A stretch of DNA of 9,004 bases from Pseudomonadota bacterium (lineage in GTDB: Bacteria; Pseudomonadota; Alphaproteobacteria; Caulobacterales; Caulobacteraceae). A program made the position numbers and the translations under genes. This document shows positions 1-5,624 of this stretch, in pieces (position 1 is the first letter of the stretch; every line of letters begins with the position of its first letter). Location: NCBI GenBank assembly GCA_023434265.1, contig JAEYTA010000115.1, positions 1 through 9,004 of the forward strand, given 5' to 3'. The notes under the pieces were generated by a model, which was not told the DNA's origin, made no database searches, and worked only from the letters and a program-made list of their open reading frames with translations.

Positions 1-371
1 CAAGACCGACCGTCGCCAGCTCCAGCGCCACCCCGTCCAGCGCGCGCGCCAGACCGCCCGCGTCACGTGCGACAGCGCCGCCCAGCACCACCGAGGCCGC
101 GGCGCCGGCGAGATCGGCCAGAACGGCGGCGTTGGCCGCGGCCGGGTCGTCGGCCTCCACGAGGGTGCGCAGGTCCCAGGCCCGGCCATCGGCGTGCGAG
201 GCGCGCGGGGCGAACAGCGGCTCGACGCCGGTGGCGGCGGCGTAGAGCGGACGTACCGCCAGGCCGTCGGGGTCCAGATGCACCAGGCTCTCGAGCGGCC
301 GGTCCTTCAGCGCTTTCTCGGCGAGCGCGCGCCAGTCGGCGGGCGAGGGGGTCGGAAAGGTCTGCGACATG
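1..371 (-). CDS. mutA: Methylmalonyl-CoA mutase small (beta) subunit, N-terminal part (cut by window edge)
   Basis: Read leftwards from an ATG at 371-369, this frame stays open for 123 codons to the window edge, so only the N-terminus is present. The N-terminus has the MutA pattern: an early ADWRALAEKALKDRPLESL stretch (residues 11-29), then DPDGLAVRPLY (about 33-43), and later DDPAAANAAVLADLAGAA. These match the start of the methylmalonyl-CoA mutase substrate-binding barrel in the small subunit. In the known complex, MutA pairs with the catalytic, B12-binding MutB to interconvert methylmalonyl-CoA and succinyl-CoA in propionate breakdown; the small subunit does not bind cobalamin. mutB would be expected further left, outside the window. 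The gene is divergent from the glutathione transferase gene across 122 bp. A large-subunit or isobutyryl-CoA mutase relative is less likely from this N-terminus but cannot be fully excluded. Confidence 0.72.
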
Positions 372-493
372 GCTGCTCCCATGCCCCCTCGCCGCGCCGG
401 GGTCCAGAGGCCGCGCCTTTCGCCACTTACAGCGTTGCAGTTTGCCGACGGGCCCCCACATCAGGGCGTCCCCCGCTCAAGGAGCCCGTTCCG

Positions 494-1195
494 ATGGCCG
501 ACCTCTCCGCCTTCCCGATCACCCGCCGCTGGCCGGCGCAGCATCCCGACCGCCTGCAGCTCTATTCGCTGAACACGCCCAACGGGGTGAAGGTCTCGAT
601 CATGCTGGAGGAGATCGGCCTGCCCTACGAGGCGCATCTGGTGGACATCACGAAGGACGAGAGCTGGACGCCGGAGTTCCTGTCGCTCAATCCCAACGGC
701 AAGATCCCCGCCATTCTCGACCCGGACGGGCCCGGCGGAAAGCCGCTGGCCCTGTTCGAGTCGGGCACCATCCTCGTCTACCTCGCCGAGAAGACCGGCC
801 GGTTGCTGCCCGCCGATCCCGCCGCGCGCTACGAGACCCTGCAGTGGGTGATGTTCCAGATGGCCGCCATCGGCCCGATGTTCGGGCAGGTCGGCTTCTT
901 CCACCGCTTCGCGGGCCGCGAGTGGGAGGACAAGCGGCCGCTGCAGCGCTACGTCGCGGAGGCGAAGCGGCTGCTCGGCGTACTCGACGGCCGGCTCGCC
1001 GACCGCGACTGGATCATGGGCGACTACTCCATCGCCGACGTCGCCACGCTGGGTTGGGTGCGCAACCTGATCGGCTTCTACCAGGCCCGCGAGCTGGTCG
1101 AGTTCGACGCCCTGAAGCACGTCCCCGCCTGGCTGGAGCGCGGTTTGGCGCGCCCGGCGGTGCAGCGCGGGCTGGAGATCCCCTCGCGCGGCTGA
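494..1195 (+). CDS. yfcG: Glutathione S-transferase family protein, Nu-class / YfcG-like
   Basis: A 233-residue cytosolic glutathione transferase. The open frame extends further upstream, but ATG 494 is chosen because AAGGAG lies at 479-484 with 9-nt spacing and family similarity starts soon after. The thioredoxin-like domain (about 21-103) has the Nu-class TPN turn (T28-P29-N30, in LNTPNGVKVSIMLEE), the cis-proline of the NGKIPAI loop (P72) and the ESGTILVYLAEKTG segment, where E89-S90 bind the glutathione gamma-glutamyl group. The helical domain follows, with LQWVMFQMAAIGPMFGQ (about 116-132) and a conserved GDYSIADVA near 176-184. E. coli YfcG is about 215 residues and acts as a glutathione-dependent disulfide reductase and peroxidase. 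That activity is inferred here from class membership. The gene is monocistronic: the minus-strand tRNA gene follows. The family assignment is firm; orthology to YfcG rather than YghU or another Nu member is moderate. Confidence 0.85.
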   Translation: MADLSAFPITRRWPAQHPDRLQLYSLNTPNGVKVSIMLEEIGLPYEAHLVDITKDESWTPEFLSLNPNGKIPAILDPDGPGGKPLALFESGTILVYLAEKTGRLLPADPAARYETLQWVMFQMAAIGPMFGQVGFFHRFAGREWEDKRPLQRYVAEAKRLLGVLDGRLADRDWIMGDYSIADVATLGWVRNLIGFYQARELVEFDALKHVPAWLERGLARPAVQRGLEIPSRG

Positions 1196-1257
1196 GCCCG
1201 GAGCGGCTCACCGGCGGCTTGGTCAAGCGGATAACAAGCTGAGCCAGAAAGGGAAAA

Positions 1258-1332
<75 letters not shown>

Positions 1333-1375
1333 GCCGTGACGGCCCTCGGGAACCCCGGGGGCGGGAAGGCGCGGT

Positions 1376-1404
1376 CTATAACCCGGCCCCGCCGCCGACC
1401 GCAA
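1376..1404 (-). promoter_or_regulatory. Candidate housekeeping promoter of tRNA-Val
   Basis: On the minus strand, TTGCGG (1404-1399) and TTATAG (1381-1376) are separated by exactly 17 nt, in good agreement with the alphaproteobacterial sigma-70-type -35/-10 pattern. A start near 1369 would leave a leader of about 37 nt before the tRNA 5' end at 1332, which RNase P would remove. Seen by eye only. Confidence 0.55.
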
Positions 1405-1458
1405 GTGCCATGTTGGCGGGTTGCGGCCGCAAGGCTCCGCCGTGTCGGGCCGGGAGGT

Positions 1459-1815
1459 TCAGGCCGCCACCATCCGCTCGACCTCGCCGACGAGATCGCG
1501 CAGGTGGACCGGCTTGGACAGGACCTTGGCCTGGGGGCTGGCCTGGGCGGCCGACAGGGCGACGGCGGCGAAGCCGGTGATGAACATGATGCGGATGCCG
1601 GGCTGGCGGGCGGCGGCGACGCGGGCCACCTCGATGCCGTCGGCGCCGGGCATGACGATGTCGGTGAGCAGCAGGTCCCACGGCCCCTGGTCGAGGGCGT
1701 CGATGGCGTCGTCGCCGTTCTCGCAGTCGACCACCGAGTGGCCGGCGCGCTCCAGCGCGCGGGTCAGGAAGCCGCGAAGCGAGTGATCGTCTTCGGCCAG
1801 AAGGATGCGCGCCAT
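1459..1815 (-). CDS. cpdR: CpdR-like single-domain response regulator (ClpXP adaptor)
   Basis: The whole 118-residue product is one receiver domain with no output domain. Hallmarks are the acidic pair D9-D10 in LLAEDD, phospho-acceptor D52 in LLLTDIVMPGADGIE, T80 in MFITGFAA and K101-P102 in VLSKPVHLRDLV. The LLLTDIVMP block, the MFITGFAAVAL block, the LSKPxHLRDLVxEVE tail and the C-terminal Ala-Ala are characteristic of Caulobacter CpdR. In that organism unphosphorylated CpdR goes to the cell pole, primes ClpXP and promotes destruction of PdeA and other substrates and polar recruitment for CtrA turnover; phosphorylation through the CckA-ChpT relay switches it off. CpdR is itself a ClpXP substrate and needs its C-terminal residues. 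Here the gene stands alone, divergent from the formylglutamate amidohydrolase-like gene. No strong Shine-Dalgarno is visible before ATG 1815. A second CpdR paralogue or another lone receiver is the main alternative. Confidence 0.86.
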   Translation of the reverse strand: MARILLAEDDHSLRGFLTRALERAGHSVVDCENGDDAIDALDQGPWDLLLTDIVMPGADGIEVARVAAARQPGIRIMFITGFAAVALSAAQASPQAKVLSKPVHLRDLVGEVERMVAA

Positions 1816-1861
1816 TCGGTTGTTCGTCCGCCCCGGAGTCTTCAGAACCGCAAGGCTAGGC

Positions 1862-1899
1862 CCGGAGCGGTAAACCCGCGATGAAAAACACCGCTCCGG
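1862..1899. repeat. Inverted repeat in the cpdR / amidohydrolase divergent spacer
   Basis: CCGGAGCGG at 1862-1870 and its exact reverse complement CCGCTCCGG at 1891-1899 flank a 20-nt, comparatively AT-rich centre. It sits 47 bp upstream of cpdR and 59 bp upstream of the plus-strand gene, so it could be an operator between two divergent promoters or a hairpin in the cpdR leader RNA. In GC-rich DNA a 9-bp match at this distance can arise by chance. Confidence 0.4.
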
Positions 1900-1958
1900 C
1901 GAACCGGCCGGGGCGCGGCGGCTGTGGATGATCCGGCGAAACAGGCTATGCGGGGCGG

Positions 1959-2804
1959 ATGGAAGGTGGAGCGGACAAGGACCGGCCGGGCGTCGTCGCC
2001 GTCGTGCGCCCGGCCGCGCCCGGCCGCTTCGTCTTCGCCTCGCCCCATTCCGGCGACCTCTACCCGGCCGACATGGGGACCGAGCCGGCGCTGCCCGAGG
2101 CCAGTCTGCGCAGCGCCGAGGACGCCCGGGTCGACCGGCTGATCGCCGCCGGCGCGACGCACGGCGCCGTGCTGGTGCTGGCCCGGACCGGGCGGGCCTA
2201 TCTGGACCTCAACCGCGCGCCCGACGACCTCGATCCGGCCCTCGTCGAAGGGGTCGAGGGCCCGGGAACGCCGCGGGCGGCGGCGGGCTACGGCGTCGTG
2301 CCCCGGCTGACCGGCGACGGTCGTCCGCTCTACGCCCGCCGGCTGGCGCGGGCCGAGGCCGAGGCGCGGCTGGCGCGGGTGCACGCCCCCTATCACGCCG
2401 CCCTCGCCGCCGAGATGGCGGCGGCGCGGGCGCGCGGCGGCGAGGCGGTGCTGGTCGACTGGCATTCCATGCCCGCGCGGGCGACCGGGACGGCGGGCGG
2501 GGCGCGGGGGCCCGATGTGGTGCTGGGCGACCGCCACGGGACGTCGTGCGCGGCCGCGCTGACCCGTCGGCTGAAGCATGGCTTCGAGGCGCTGGGCTGG
2601 CGGGTGGCGCTGAACCGGCCCTACGCCGGGGGCTGGACCACCCAGCTGTGGGGCCGCCCGGACGAGGGTTTCCACGCCATTCAGGTGGAGCTGAACCGCG
2701 CCCTCTACTGGGACGAATCCGCCCGCCGGCCCGGGCCGGGCTGGGGCCGGACGGAGAAGGGCGTGGCCCGGGTCATCGCCGGCCTGCTCGCCGACGGGGC
2801 CTGA
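1959..2804 (+). CDS. N-formylglutamate amidohydrolase family protein (HutG-like)
   Basis: A 281-residue hydrolase of the N-formylglutamate amidohydrolase family (Pfam FGase, PF05013), a zinc-dependent peptidase-like fold. Visible family blocks, in order, are FASPHSGDLYP (26-36), E54-D55, YLDLNRAPDDL (81-91), VLVDWHSMP (164-172), LGDRHGTSC (189-197), LNRPYAGGWTTQLWGRP (218-234) and IQVELNRALY (241-250). His and Asp/Glu residues in SPHSG, DWHS and VELNR are the likely metal or catalytic ligands. The classical substrate, N-formyl-L-glutamate, gives glutamate and formate in the last step of one histidine-degradation route. No hut genes are nearby, so the in vivo substrate is uncertain. There is no signal peptide, so it is probably cytosolic. 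The start ATG 1959 is the first in frame, with only a weak GGGGCGG immediately before it. Its 3' end faces the small-RNA terminator. Confidence 0.84.
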   Translation: MEGGADKDRPGVVAVVRPAAPGRFVFASPHSGDLYPADMGTEPALPEASLRSAEDARVDRLIAAGATHGAVLVLARTGRAYLDLNRAPDDLDPALVEGVEGPGTPRAAAGYGVVPRLTGDGRPLYARRLARAEAEARLARVHAPYHAALAAEMAAARARGGEAVLVDWHSMPARATGTAGGARGPDVVLGDRHGTSCAAALTRRLKHGFEALGWRVALNRPYAGGWTTQLWGRPDEGFHAIQVELNRALYWDESARRPGPGWGRTEKGVARVIAGLLADGA

Positions 2805-2811
2805 TCGGACC

Positions 2812-2839
2812 AAAAAAAAGCCGCGCCCGGGGGCGCGGC
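2812..2839 (-). terminator. Strong intrinsic terminator of the candidate small RNA
   Basis: On the minus strand a GC hairpin with 9-bp perfect arms, GCCGCGCCC and GGGCGCGGC with 2 nt between them (2839-2820), is followed directly by eight T (2819-2812). This is a textbook rho-independent terminator in this orientation. On the plus strand no T run follows, so it is only half-suited to end the converging amidohydrolase transcript. Confidence 0.85.
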
Positions 2840-2896
2840 ATGGAAAGTCTATAGGGAGGAAACGCCCAGGAAGGGCATGACGCCTCGCGGCGTCAC
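2812..2896 (-). ncRNA. Candidate small RNA, about 85 nt, with CU-rich anti-Shine-Dalgarno segments
   Basis: A transcription unit with no credible protein, framed by a promoter at 2929-2901 and a terminator at 2839-2812 on the same strand. From an expected start at 2896-2894 the RNA would contain three parts. First is a 5' hairpin, TGACGCC (2895-2889) / GGCGTCA (2884-2878), closing a GCGA tetraloop of the GNRA type. Second is a small GCCC/GGGC hairpin (2876-2864) exposing a TTCCT loop. Third is an unpaired linker (2863-2840) with TTTCCTCCC and CTTTCC. The CCTCCC core is complementary to GGGAGG, so the linker and loop could pair with ribosome binding sites, as known for several CU-rich alphaproteobacterial trans-acting sRNAs. 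Identity with a named family (for example GsrN or the alpha-r families) cannot be claimed from sequence reading. The only internal ORF on this strand has nine codons. A weakly possible alternative is an oppositely oriented 28-codon ORF. Confidence 0.6.
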
Positions 2897-2900
2897 AGGA

Positions 2901-2929
2901 AAGCTAGTGTGCAGCGCACAAATGGTCAA
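2901..2929 (-). promoter_or_regulatory. Promoter of the candidate small RNA, with a palindrome in its spacer
   Basis: TTGACC (2929-2924) and TAGCTT (2906-2901) are spaced by exactly 17 nt on the minus strand, close to the Caulobacter-type housekeeping consensus. The expected start, 5-7 nt beyond the -10 box, falls at the base of the first hairpin. The spacer contains a 13-bp inverted repeat, TGTGC-AGC-GCACA (2908-2920), which could be a repressor site. Confidence 0.62.
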
Positions 2930-3063
2930 GAAGCGATTTCGCACCTGCGTTCACAGGATGTAACGGCACGCTTCGGCCGGGGCGGCGCATCGTAACCGCT
3001 TACAGCGGCAAATTTCACCGGCTGCGCTGCGCGCCTGCGAACAGGCTTGGCCGCAGGGCGGGT

Positions 3064-3747
3064 TCAGGGTTCCAGCAGGCGGCGCGCCCCGCGAATGGCC
3101 CGCGCCGCCGGCGAGGCAGCCTGTCGCCAGACGAGCAGGCAGAAGACGGCGACGACGCCGAGCGCCAGCCAGAGGGGTCCGAACAGCCAGGCCGCCGCCG
3201 CGAGGGCGAAATAGTAGCCCCGCACGCCCTGACTGAACGCGCTGAGCGCGGGGTTGAGCAAGGCCCCGGCGGCCTCGCCGAGGCCGCGCCGGTCGGCCTC
3301 GGTGTGCATCTCGGGCGCGGCGCCGATCAGGGCCAGGGCGTAGTTCAGCTGGCGGATCGACCAGATGAAATCGAGCAGGCCCCGGGCGAGGCAGAGCAGC
3401 ACGAGAGCGAGCTTGGCCTCGAGCAGGCGGCTGGAGACCTCGCCGGGACCCACCTCGGCCACGCCGCGCAGGGCCTGTTCGCCGCCGAACAGGATGCCGG
3501 CCACCGCCGCGATGAGCAGCAGGTTGGTGGAGGCGAAGAAGCCGCCGGAGTTGATGGTGTGGCCCATCAGCTGACTGTCGACGATGCGCACCTCGCGGTG
3601 GACCATGGCGTTCATCCACGCCCGCCGTACCGCCAGCATGTCGTCGTTCAGCGTGCCGCTGCGCCGCGCCAGCAGCTCTAGCAGCGGCCCGTAGCCGAGC
3701 CAGCAGACGAGAAACAGGGCCAGGGCGGCGTAGTCGAAGGCGGTCAT
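3064..3747 (-). CDS. DUF599 family integral membrane protein
   Basis: A 227-residue protein of the DUF599 family (PF04654), whose function is unknown. Visible membrane segments are about 5-26, 70-88, 109-131 and a long hydrophobic stretch at 176-208 that may be one or two helices. The family signature is the block between the first two helices, NAMVHREVRIVDSQLMGHTI followed by NSGGFFASTNLLLIA (residues 46-80). This is the most conserved part and probably lies at the membrane interface. The C-terminus is short and basic (ARAIRGARRLLEP), consistent with a cytoplasmic end. The start ATG 3747 opens directly on the first helix. It is divergent from ppa across 173 bp, with no operon partner. Pairing with pyrophosphatase is probably just neighbourhood. 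The family call is confident; no function is offered. Confidence 0.82.
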   Translation of the reverse strand: MTAFDYAALALFLVCWLGYGPLLELLARRSGTLNDDMLAVRRAWMNAMVHREVRIVDSQLMGHTINSGGFFASTNLLLIAAVAGILFGGEQALRGVAEVGPGEVSSRLLEAKLALVLLCLARGLLDFIWSIRQLNYALALIGAAPEMHTEADRRGLGEAAGALLNPALSAFSQGVRGYYFALAAAAWLFGPLWLALGVVAVFCLLVWRQAASPAARAIRGARRLLEP

Positions 3748-3848
3748 CGGCGCTCCACGGGCTGGACGGCGATGCTGACGCGCAACCGCGCCCCGCTCAA
3801 CCCGCTTCCTTGCGGCGGCTTTCCGGGACGCCTTCCCCGCCGGTCGCC

Positions 3849-3877
3849 TTGCTTCCGCCGCCCCGCGCGCCTATCAC
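3849..3877 (+). promoter_or_regulatory. Candidate ppa promoter
   Basis: TTGCTT (3849-3854) and TATCAC (3872-3877) are 17 nt apart and would start transcription near 3884, leaving a leader of about 37 nt before ATG 3921. It is the best-spaced pair visible in this otherwise very GC-rich spacer. Neither box matches the consensus fully. Confidence 0.4.
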
Positions 3878-3920
3878 GCCCGCCTCCCCGTTCGCAGTTG
3901 CACAACAGACGAGCCCCGTC

Positions 3921-4484
3921 ATGAACCTCGACGCCATTCCCGTCGGCCCGAACCCGCCCTGGGACCTGAACGTCGTCATCGAGATCCCGCAGGGCGGCCT
4001 GCCGGTGAAGTACGAGATGGACAAGGACTCGGGCGCCCTGTTCGTCGACCGCTTCCTGCACACGGCCATGTACTATCCGGGCAACTACGGCTTCGTGCCG
4101 CACACCTTGGCCGACGACGGCGACCCTTGCGACGTCATCGTGCTGAACCCGTCGCCCGTGGTGCCGGGCTGCGTCATCCGCTCGCGCCCGATCGGGGTGC
4201 TGATGATGGAGGACGAGGCGGGCGGCGACGACAAGATCCTCGCCGTGCCGGTCGACAAGCTGAACCCCTACTACACCGACATCGCCAGCTACCGGCAACT
4301 GCCGGCCATCCTGGTCGAGCAGATCGAGCACTTCTTCACCCGCTACAAGGACCTGGAGAAGAACAAGACGGTGCGGGTCAAGCGCTGGGGCGACGCCGGC
4401 GAGGCCGCCGAGCTGATCGCCGCCGGCGTGCGGGCGTTCAAGGAAAAGCAGGCCGCCGAGGGCAAGGCCGCCAACGCGGCCTGA
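3921..4484 (+). CDS. ppa: Inorganic pyrophosphatase (family I, soluble)
   Basis: A 187-residue soluble pyrophosphatase that hydrolyses PPi to two phosphates with Mg2+, pulling biosynthetic reactions forward in the cytosol. The frame is open upstream, but ATG 3921 fits the usual bacterial start MNLDAIPVGPNPPWDLNVVI. Active-site residues line up with the E. coli enzyme: K30 and E32 (VKYEMDK), Y56 (PGNYGFVPHT), the DGDPCD signature with D66, D68 and D71, then D98, D103 and K105 (MMEDEAGGDDK), and Y142-K143 (RYKDLE). No key residue is missing, so the enzyme should be active. Length is close to the E. coli form (about 176) plus an Ala/Lys-rich tail, KEKQAAEGKAANAA. The ribosome site is weak. It appears monocistronic, with a hairpin across the stop codon. 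Confidence 0.96.
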   Translation: MNLDAIPVGPNPPWDLNVVIEIPQGGLPVKYEMDKDSGALFVDRFLHTAMYYPGNYGFVPHTLADDGDPCDVIVLNPSPVVPGCVIRSRPIGVLMMEDEAGGDDKILAVPVDKLNPYYTDIASYRQLPAILVEQIEHFFTRYKDLEKNKTVRVKRWGDAGEAAELIAAGVRAFKEKQAAEGKAANAA

Positions 4485-4493
4485 GGCCTTGCC
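4461..4493 (+). repeat. Hairpin spanning the ppa stop codon
   Basis: GGCAAGGCC (4461-4469) and GGCCTTGCC (4485-4493) are perfect 9-bp arms around a 15-nt loop that contains the ppa TGA. There is no T run, so it is not a canonical terminator. It may stabilise the 3' end or assist Rho-type termination, or simply reflect GC-rich coding sequence. Confidence 0.35.
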
Positions 4494-4575
4494 GCCTTCG
4501 ACAACACGTCAGGGCCTTCCTCTCAAAAAAAGCCCTCACCCTTGGGCCGACCCGGCTCTCGCCTCTTCGTTGGCG

Positions 4576-4600
4576 AAGCACTTTACAACATAAAGTGCTT
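4576..4600. promoter_or_regulatory. 25-bp perfect inverted repeat, candidate operator of the membrane protein/regulator operon
   Basis: AAGCACTTTA (4576-4585) and TAAAGTGCTT (4591-4600) are exact reverse complements around CAACA. It is an AT-rich island in GC-rich surroundings, 51 bp upstream of the start at 4651, where promoter elements would be expected (a TTTACA lies inside it at 4582-4587). The second gene of the operon encodes a dimerising winged-helix protein, so autoregulation through this palindrome is a natural inference. It is not a terminator, since no T run follows on either strand. Confidence 0.6.
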
Positions 4601-4650
4601 GTGACATGGTGCAGCTCGGAGGCCGCGACATGCGGCCAGGGAGAGACGTC

Positions 4651-5277
4651 ATGAACGCCAACGCCGAAGACCCCGCCGCCGACATCGCCTGGATGCGCCG
4701 CCTCGCCGAGGAGGGCGCCCAGGCGCCGATGCAAGGCGCCTCGATCCTGTTCGGCGCCGGCCTGATCTACGGGCTGGGCAGCCTCGCCCACTGGGCCATC
4801 GTCAGCGGGACGGTCGCCCTCGGGGAAGAGGCCATAGGCTACGTCTGGCTGGCCGCCACCGCCGCCTTCCTCGTCCTGCTGGGCGCGGTGCTGACGCGGC
4901 TGAAGCGCGCCGGCGGGGTGCAGACGGCCGCCAACCGCGCCGCCGGCACCGCCTGGGCCGCGGTCGGCTGGGGCATCTTCGCCCTCTCCATGTCGTTGCT
5001 GGTGCTCGGCTGGCGGCTCGGCGAGGCGGCGCTGATGGTCGGGTTCGCCCTGATCCCCTCGATGATCATGGTCGCCTACGGCAGCGGCTGGGCCGTCAGC
5101 GCCGCCATGTTGCGCGGCCGGGGCATGTGGCTGCTGGCCATCGCCTCCTTCGCCGCCGCGCCCCTTCTCGCCGCCCTGACCGGCCTGCCGGAACAGTACC
5201 TTGCCTACGCCGCCGCCCTGTTCCTGCTCATGGCCCTGCCGGGCTGGAGGCTGATGCGCGCGGCGAAGCGGGCCTGA
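4651..5277 (+). CDS. Six-helix integral membrane protein, function unknown
   Basis: A 208-residue hydrophobic protein I cannot assign to a named family. ATG 4651 is chosen because AGGGAGAG lies 6-8 nt before it; an in-frame ATG at 4606 lacks such a site and lies just beyond the palindrome. The product has a short soluble N-terminus (DIAWMRRLAEEGAQAPMQG, about 11-29), then predicted helices at roughly 30-52, 62-83, 98-121, 126-150, 157-178 and 181-202. Basic residues follow helix 2 (LTRLKRAGG) and helix 6 (RLMRAAKRA), which places the C-terminus in the cytoplasm. No transporter signature, metal-binding motif or catalytic residue stands out. Only 2 nt separate its stop from the downstream regulator ATG, so the pair is co-transcribed and probably translationally coupled. 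This arrangement suggests the regulator controls the level of the membrane protein. Confidence 0.75.
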   Translation: MNANAEDPAADIAWMRRLAEEGAQAPMQGASILFGAGLIYGLGSLAHWAIVSGTVALGEEAIGYVWLAATAAFLVLLGAVLTRLKRAGGVQTAANRAAGTAWAAVGWGIFALSMSLLVLGWRLGEAALMVGFALIPSMIMVAYGSGWAVSAAMLRGRGMWLLAIASFAAAPLLAALTGLPEQYLAYAAALFLLMALPGWRLMRAAKRA

Positions 5278-5279
5278 AC

Positions 5280-5582
5280 ATGGCCGACGATTTCGACATC
5301 AGCCGCATCGACGAGGTCATCCACGGCCGCGTCCGGCTGGGCATCATGGCCATCCTGTCCGGGGTCGAGAGCGCCGACTTCAATACCCTGAAGGCCCGGC
5401 TGCAGGTCACCGACGGCAACCTGTCGGTTCACCTGAGGAAGCTGGAGGACGCCGGGTTCGTGGCCGTGACCAAGCGGTTCGAGGGCCGCAAGCCGCTGAC
5501 CGAGGCGAGCATGACGCCGGCCGGGCGCAAGGCCTTCCTCGCCTATCTCGACGCCATGCACGGGCTGGTCGGCAAGGCCTGA
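5280..5582 (+). CDS. Small winged-helix transcriptional regulator (HTH_34 / MarR-ArsR-like)
   Basis: A 100-residue protein that is almost entirely one winged-helix domain of the HTH_34 type (PF13601). ISRIDEVIHGRVRLGIMAIL (8-27) forms the first helix, ADFNTLKARLQVTDGNLSVH (32-51) the helix-turn-helix, and LRKLEDAGFVAV (52-63) the end of the recognition helix. The wing is TKRFEGRKPLTEASMTPAGRKAF (64-86), where the arginine- and lysine-rich turn contacts DNA. The C-terminal helix probably dimerises. There are no cysteines or obvious ligand pocket, so the signal is unknown. ATG 5280 begins 2 nt after the membrane protein stop, without its own strong ribosome site. By analogy with similar pairs it is expected to regulate its own operon, and the palindrome at 4576-4600 is the obvious site. 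The frame is open further upstream inside the previous gene, but family similarity starts here. Confidence 0.87.
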   Translation: MADDFDISRIDEVIHGRVRLGIMAILSGVESADFNTLKARLQVTDGNLSVHLRKLEDAGFVAVTKRFEGRKPLTEASMTPAGRKAFLAYLDAMHGLVGKA

Positions 5583-5607
5583 GACGCGGATGACGGGCGA
5601 CGCCCGA

Positions 5608-5619
5608 CGGTCTAGACCG
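5608..5619. repeat. 12-bp perfect palindrome containing CTAG upstream of pabB
   Basis: CGGTCTAGACCG reads identically on both strands and lies 5 bp before an ATG that opens a short ORF. A 5-bp hairpin CGGGC/GCCCG sits just before it at 5594-5606. The CTAG core is generally under-represented in proteobacterial genomes. It could be a protein binding site or part of a -10 element; no matching -35 box is visible. Confidence 0.35.
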
Positions 5620-5624
5620 GCGCC

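Noticed and set aside
67..1242. Long open frames in the left 1.2 kb in other phases, including one of 391 codons on the plus strand.
   Set aside because: Arg/Pro/Ala-rich composition typical of out-of-frame reading of GC-rich genes; the MutA and glutathione transferase frames explain the region.
1421..1432. The palindrome TTGCGGCCGCAA downstream of cpdR as a terminator.
   Set aside because: No loop and no T run; a self-complementary 12-mer of this composition is not rare in GC-rich DNA.
2850..2878. A nine-codon ORF (MPFLGVSSL) inside the candidate small RNA.
   Set aside because: Too short, no ribosome binding site, and its start codon lies at the edge of the first hairpin.
2877..2963. A 28-codon plus-strand ORF in the gap after the amidohydrolase gene, with AGGA 5 nt before its ATG and a basic C-terminal half.
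   Set aside because: It runs antisense across the small-RNA promoter and 5' hairpin, its apparent ribosome site is the complement of the CU-rich RNA segments, and the minus-strand promoter, hairpins and terminator explain the region better. No plus-strand promoter is visible. Still worth checking by ribosome profiling.
4525..4547. A possible minus-strand terminator: GCCC/GGGC stem followed by seven T, between ppa and the membrane protein operon.
   Set aside because: The stem has only 4 bp with an 8-nt loop, and no minus-strand gene or promoter lies upstream of it.
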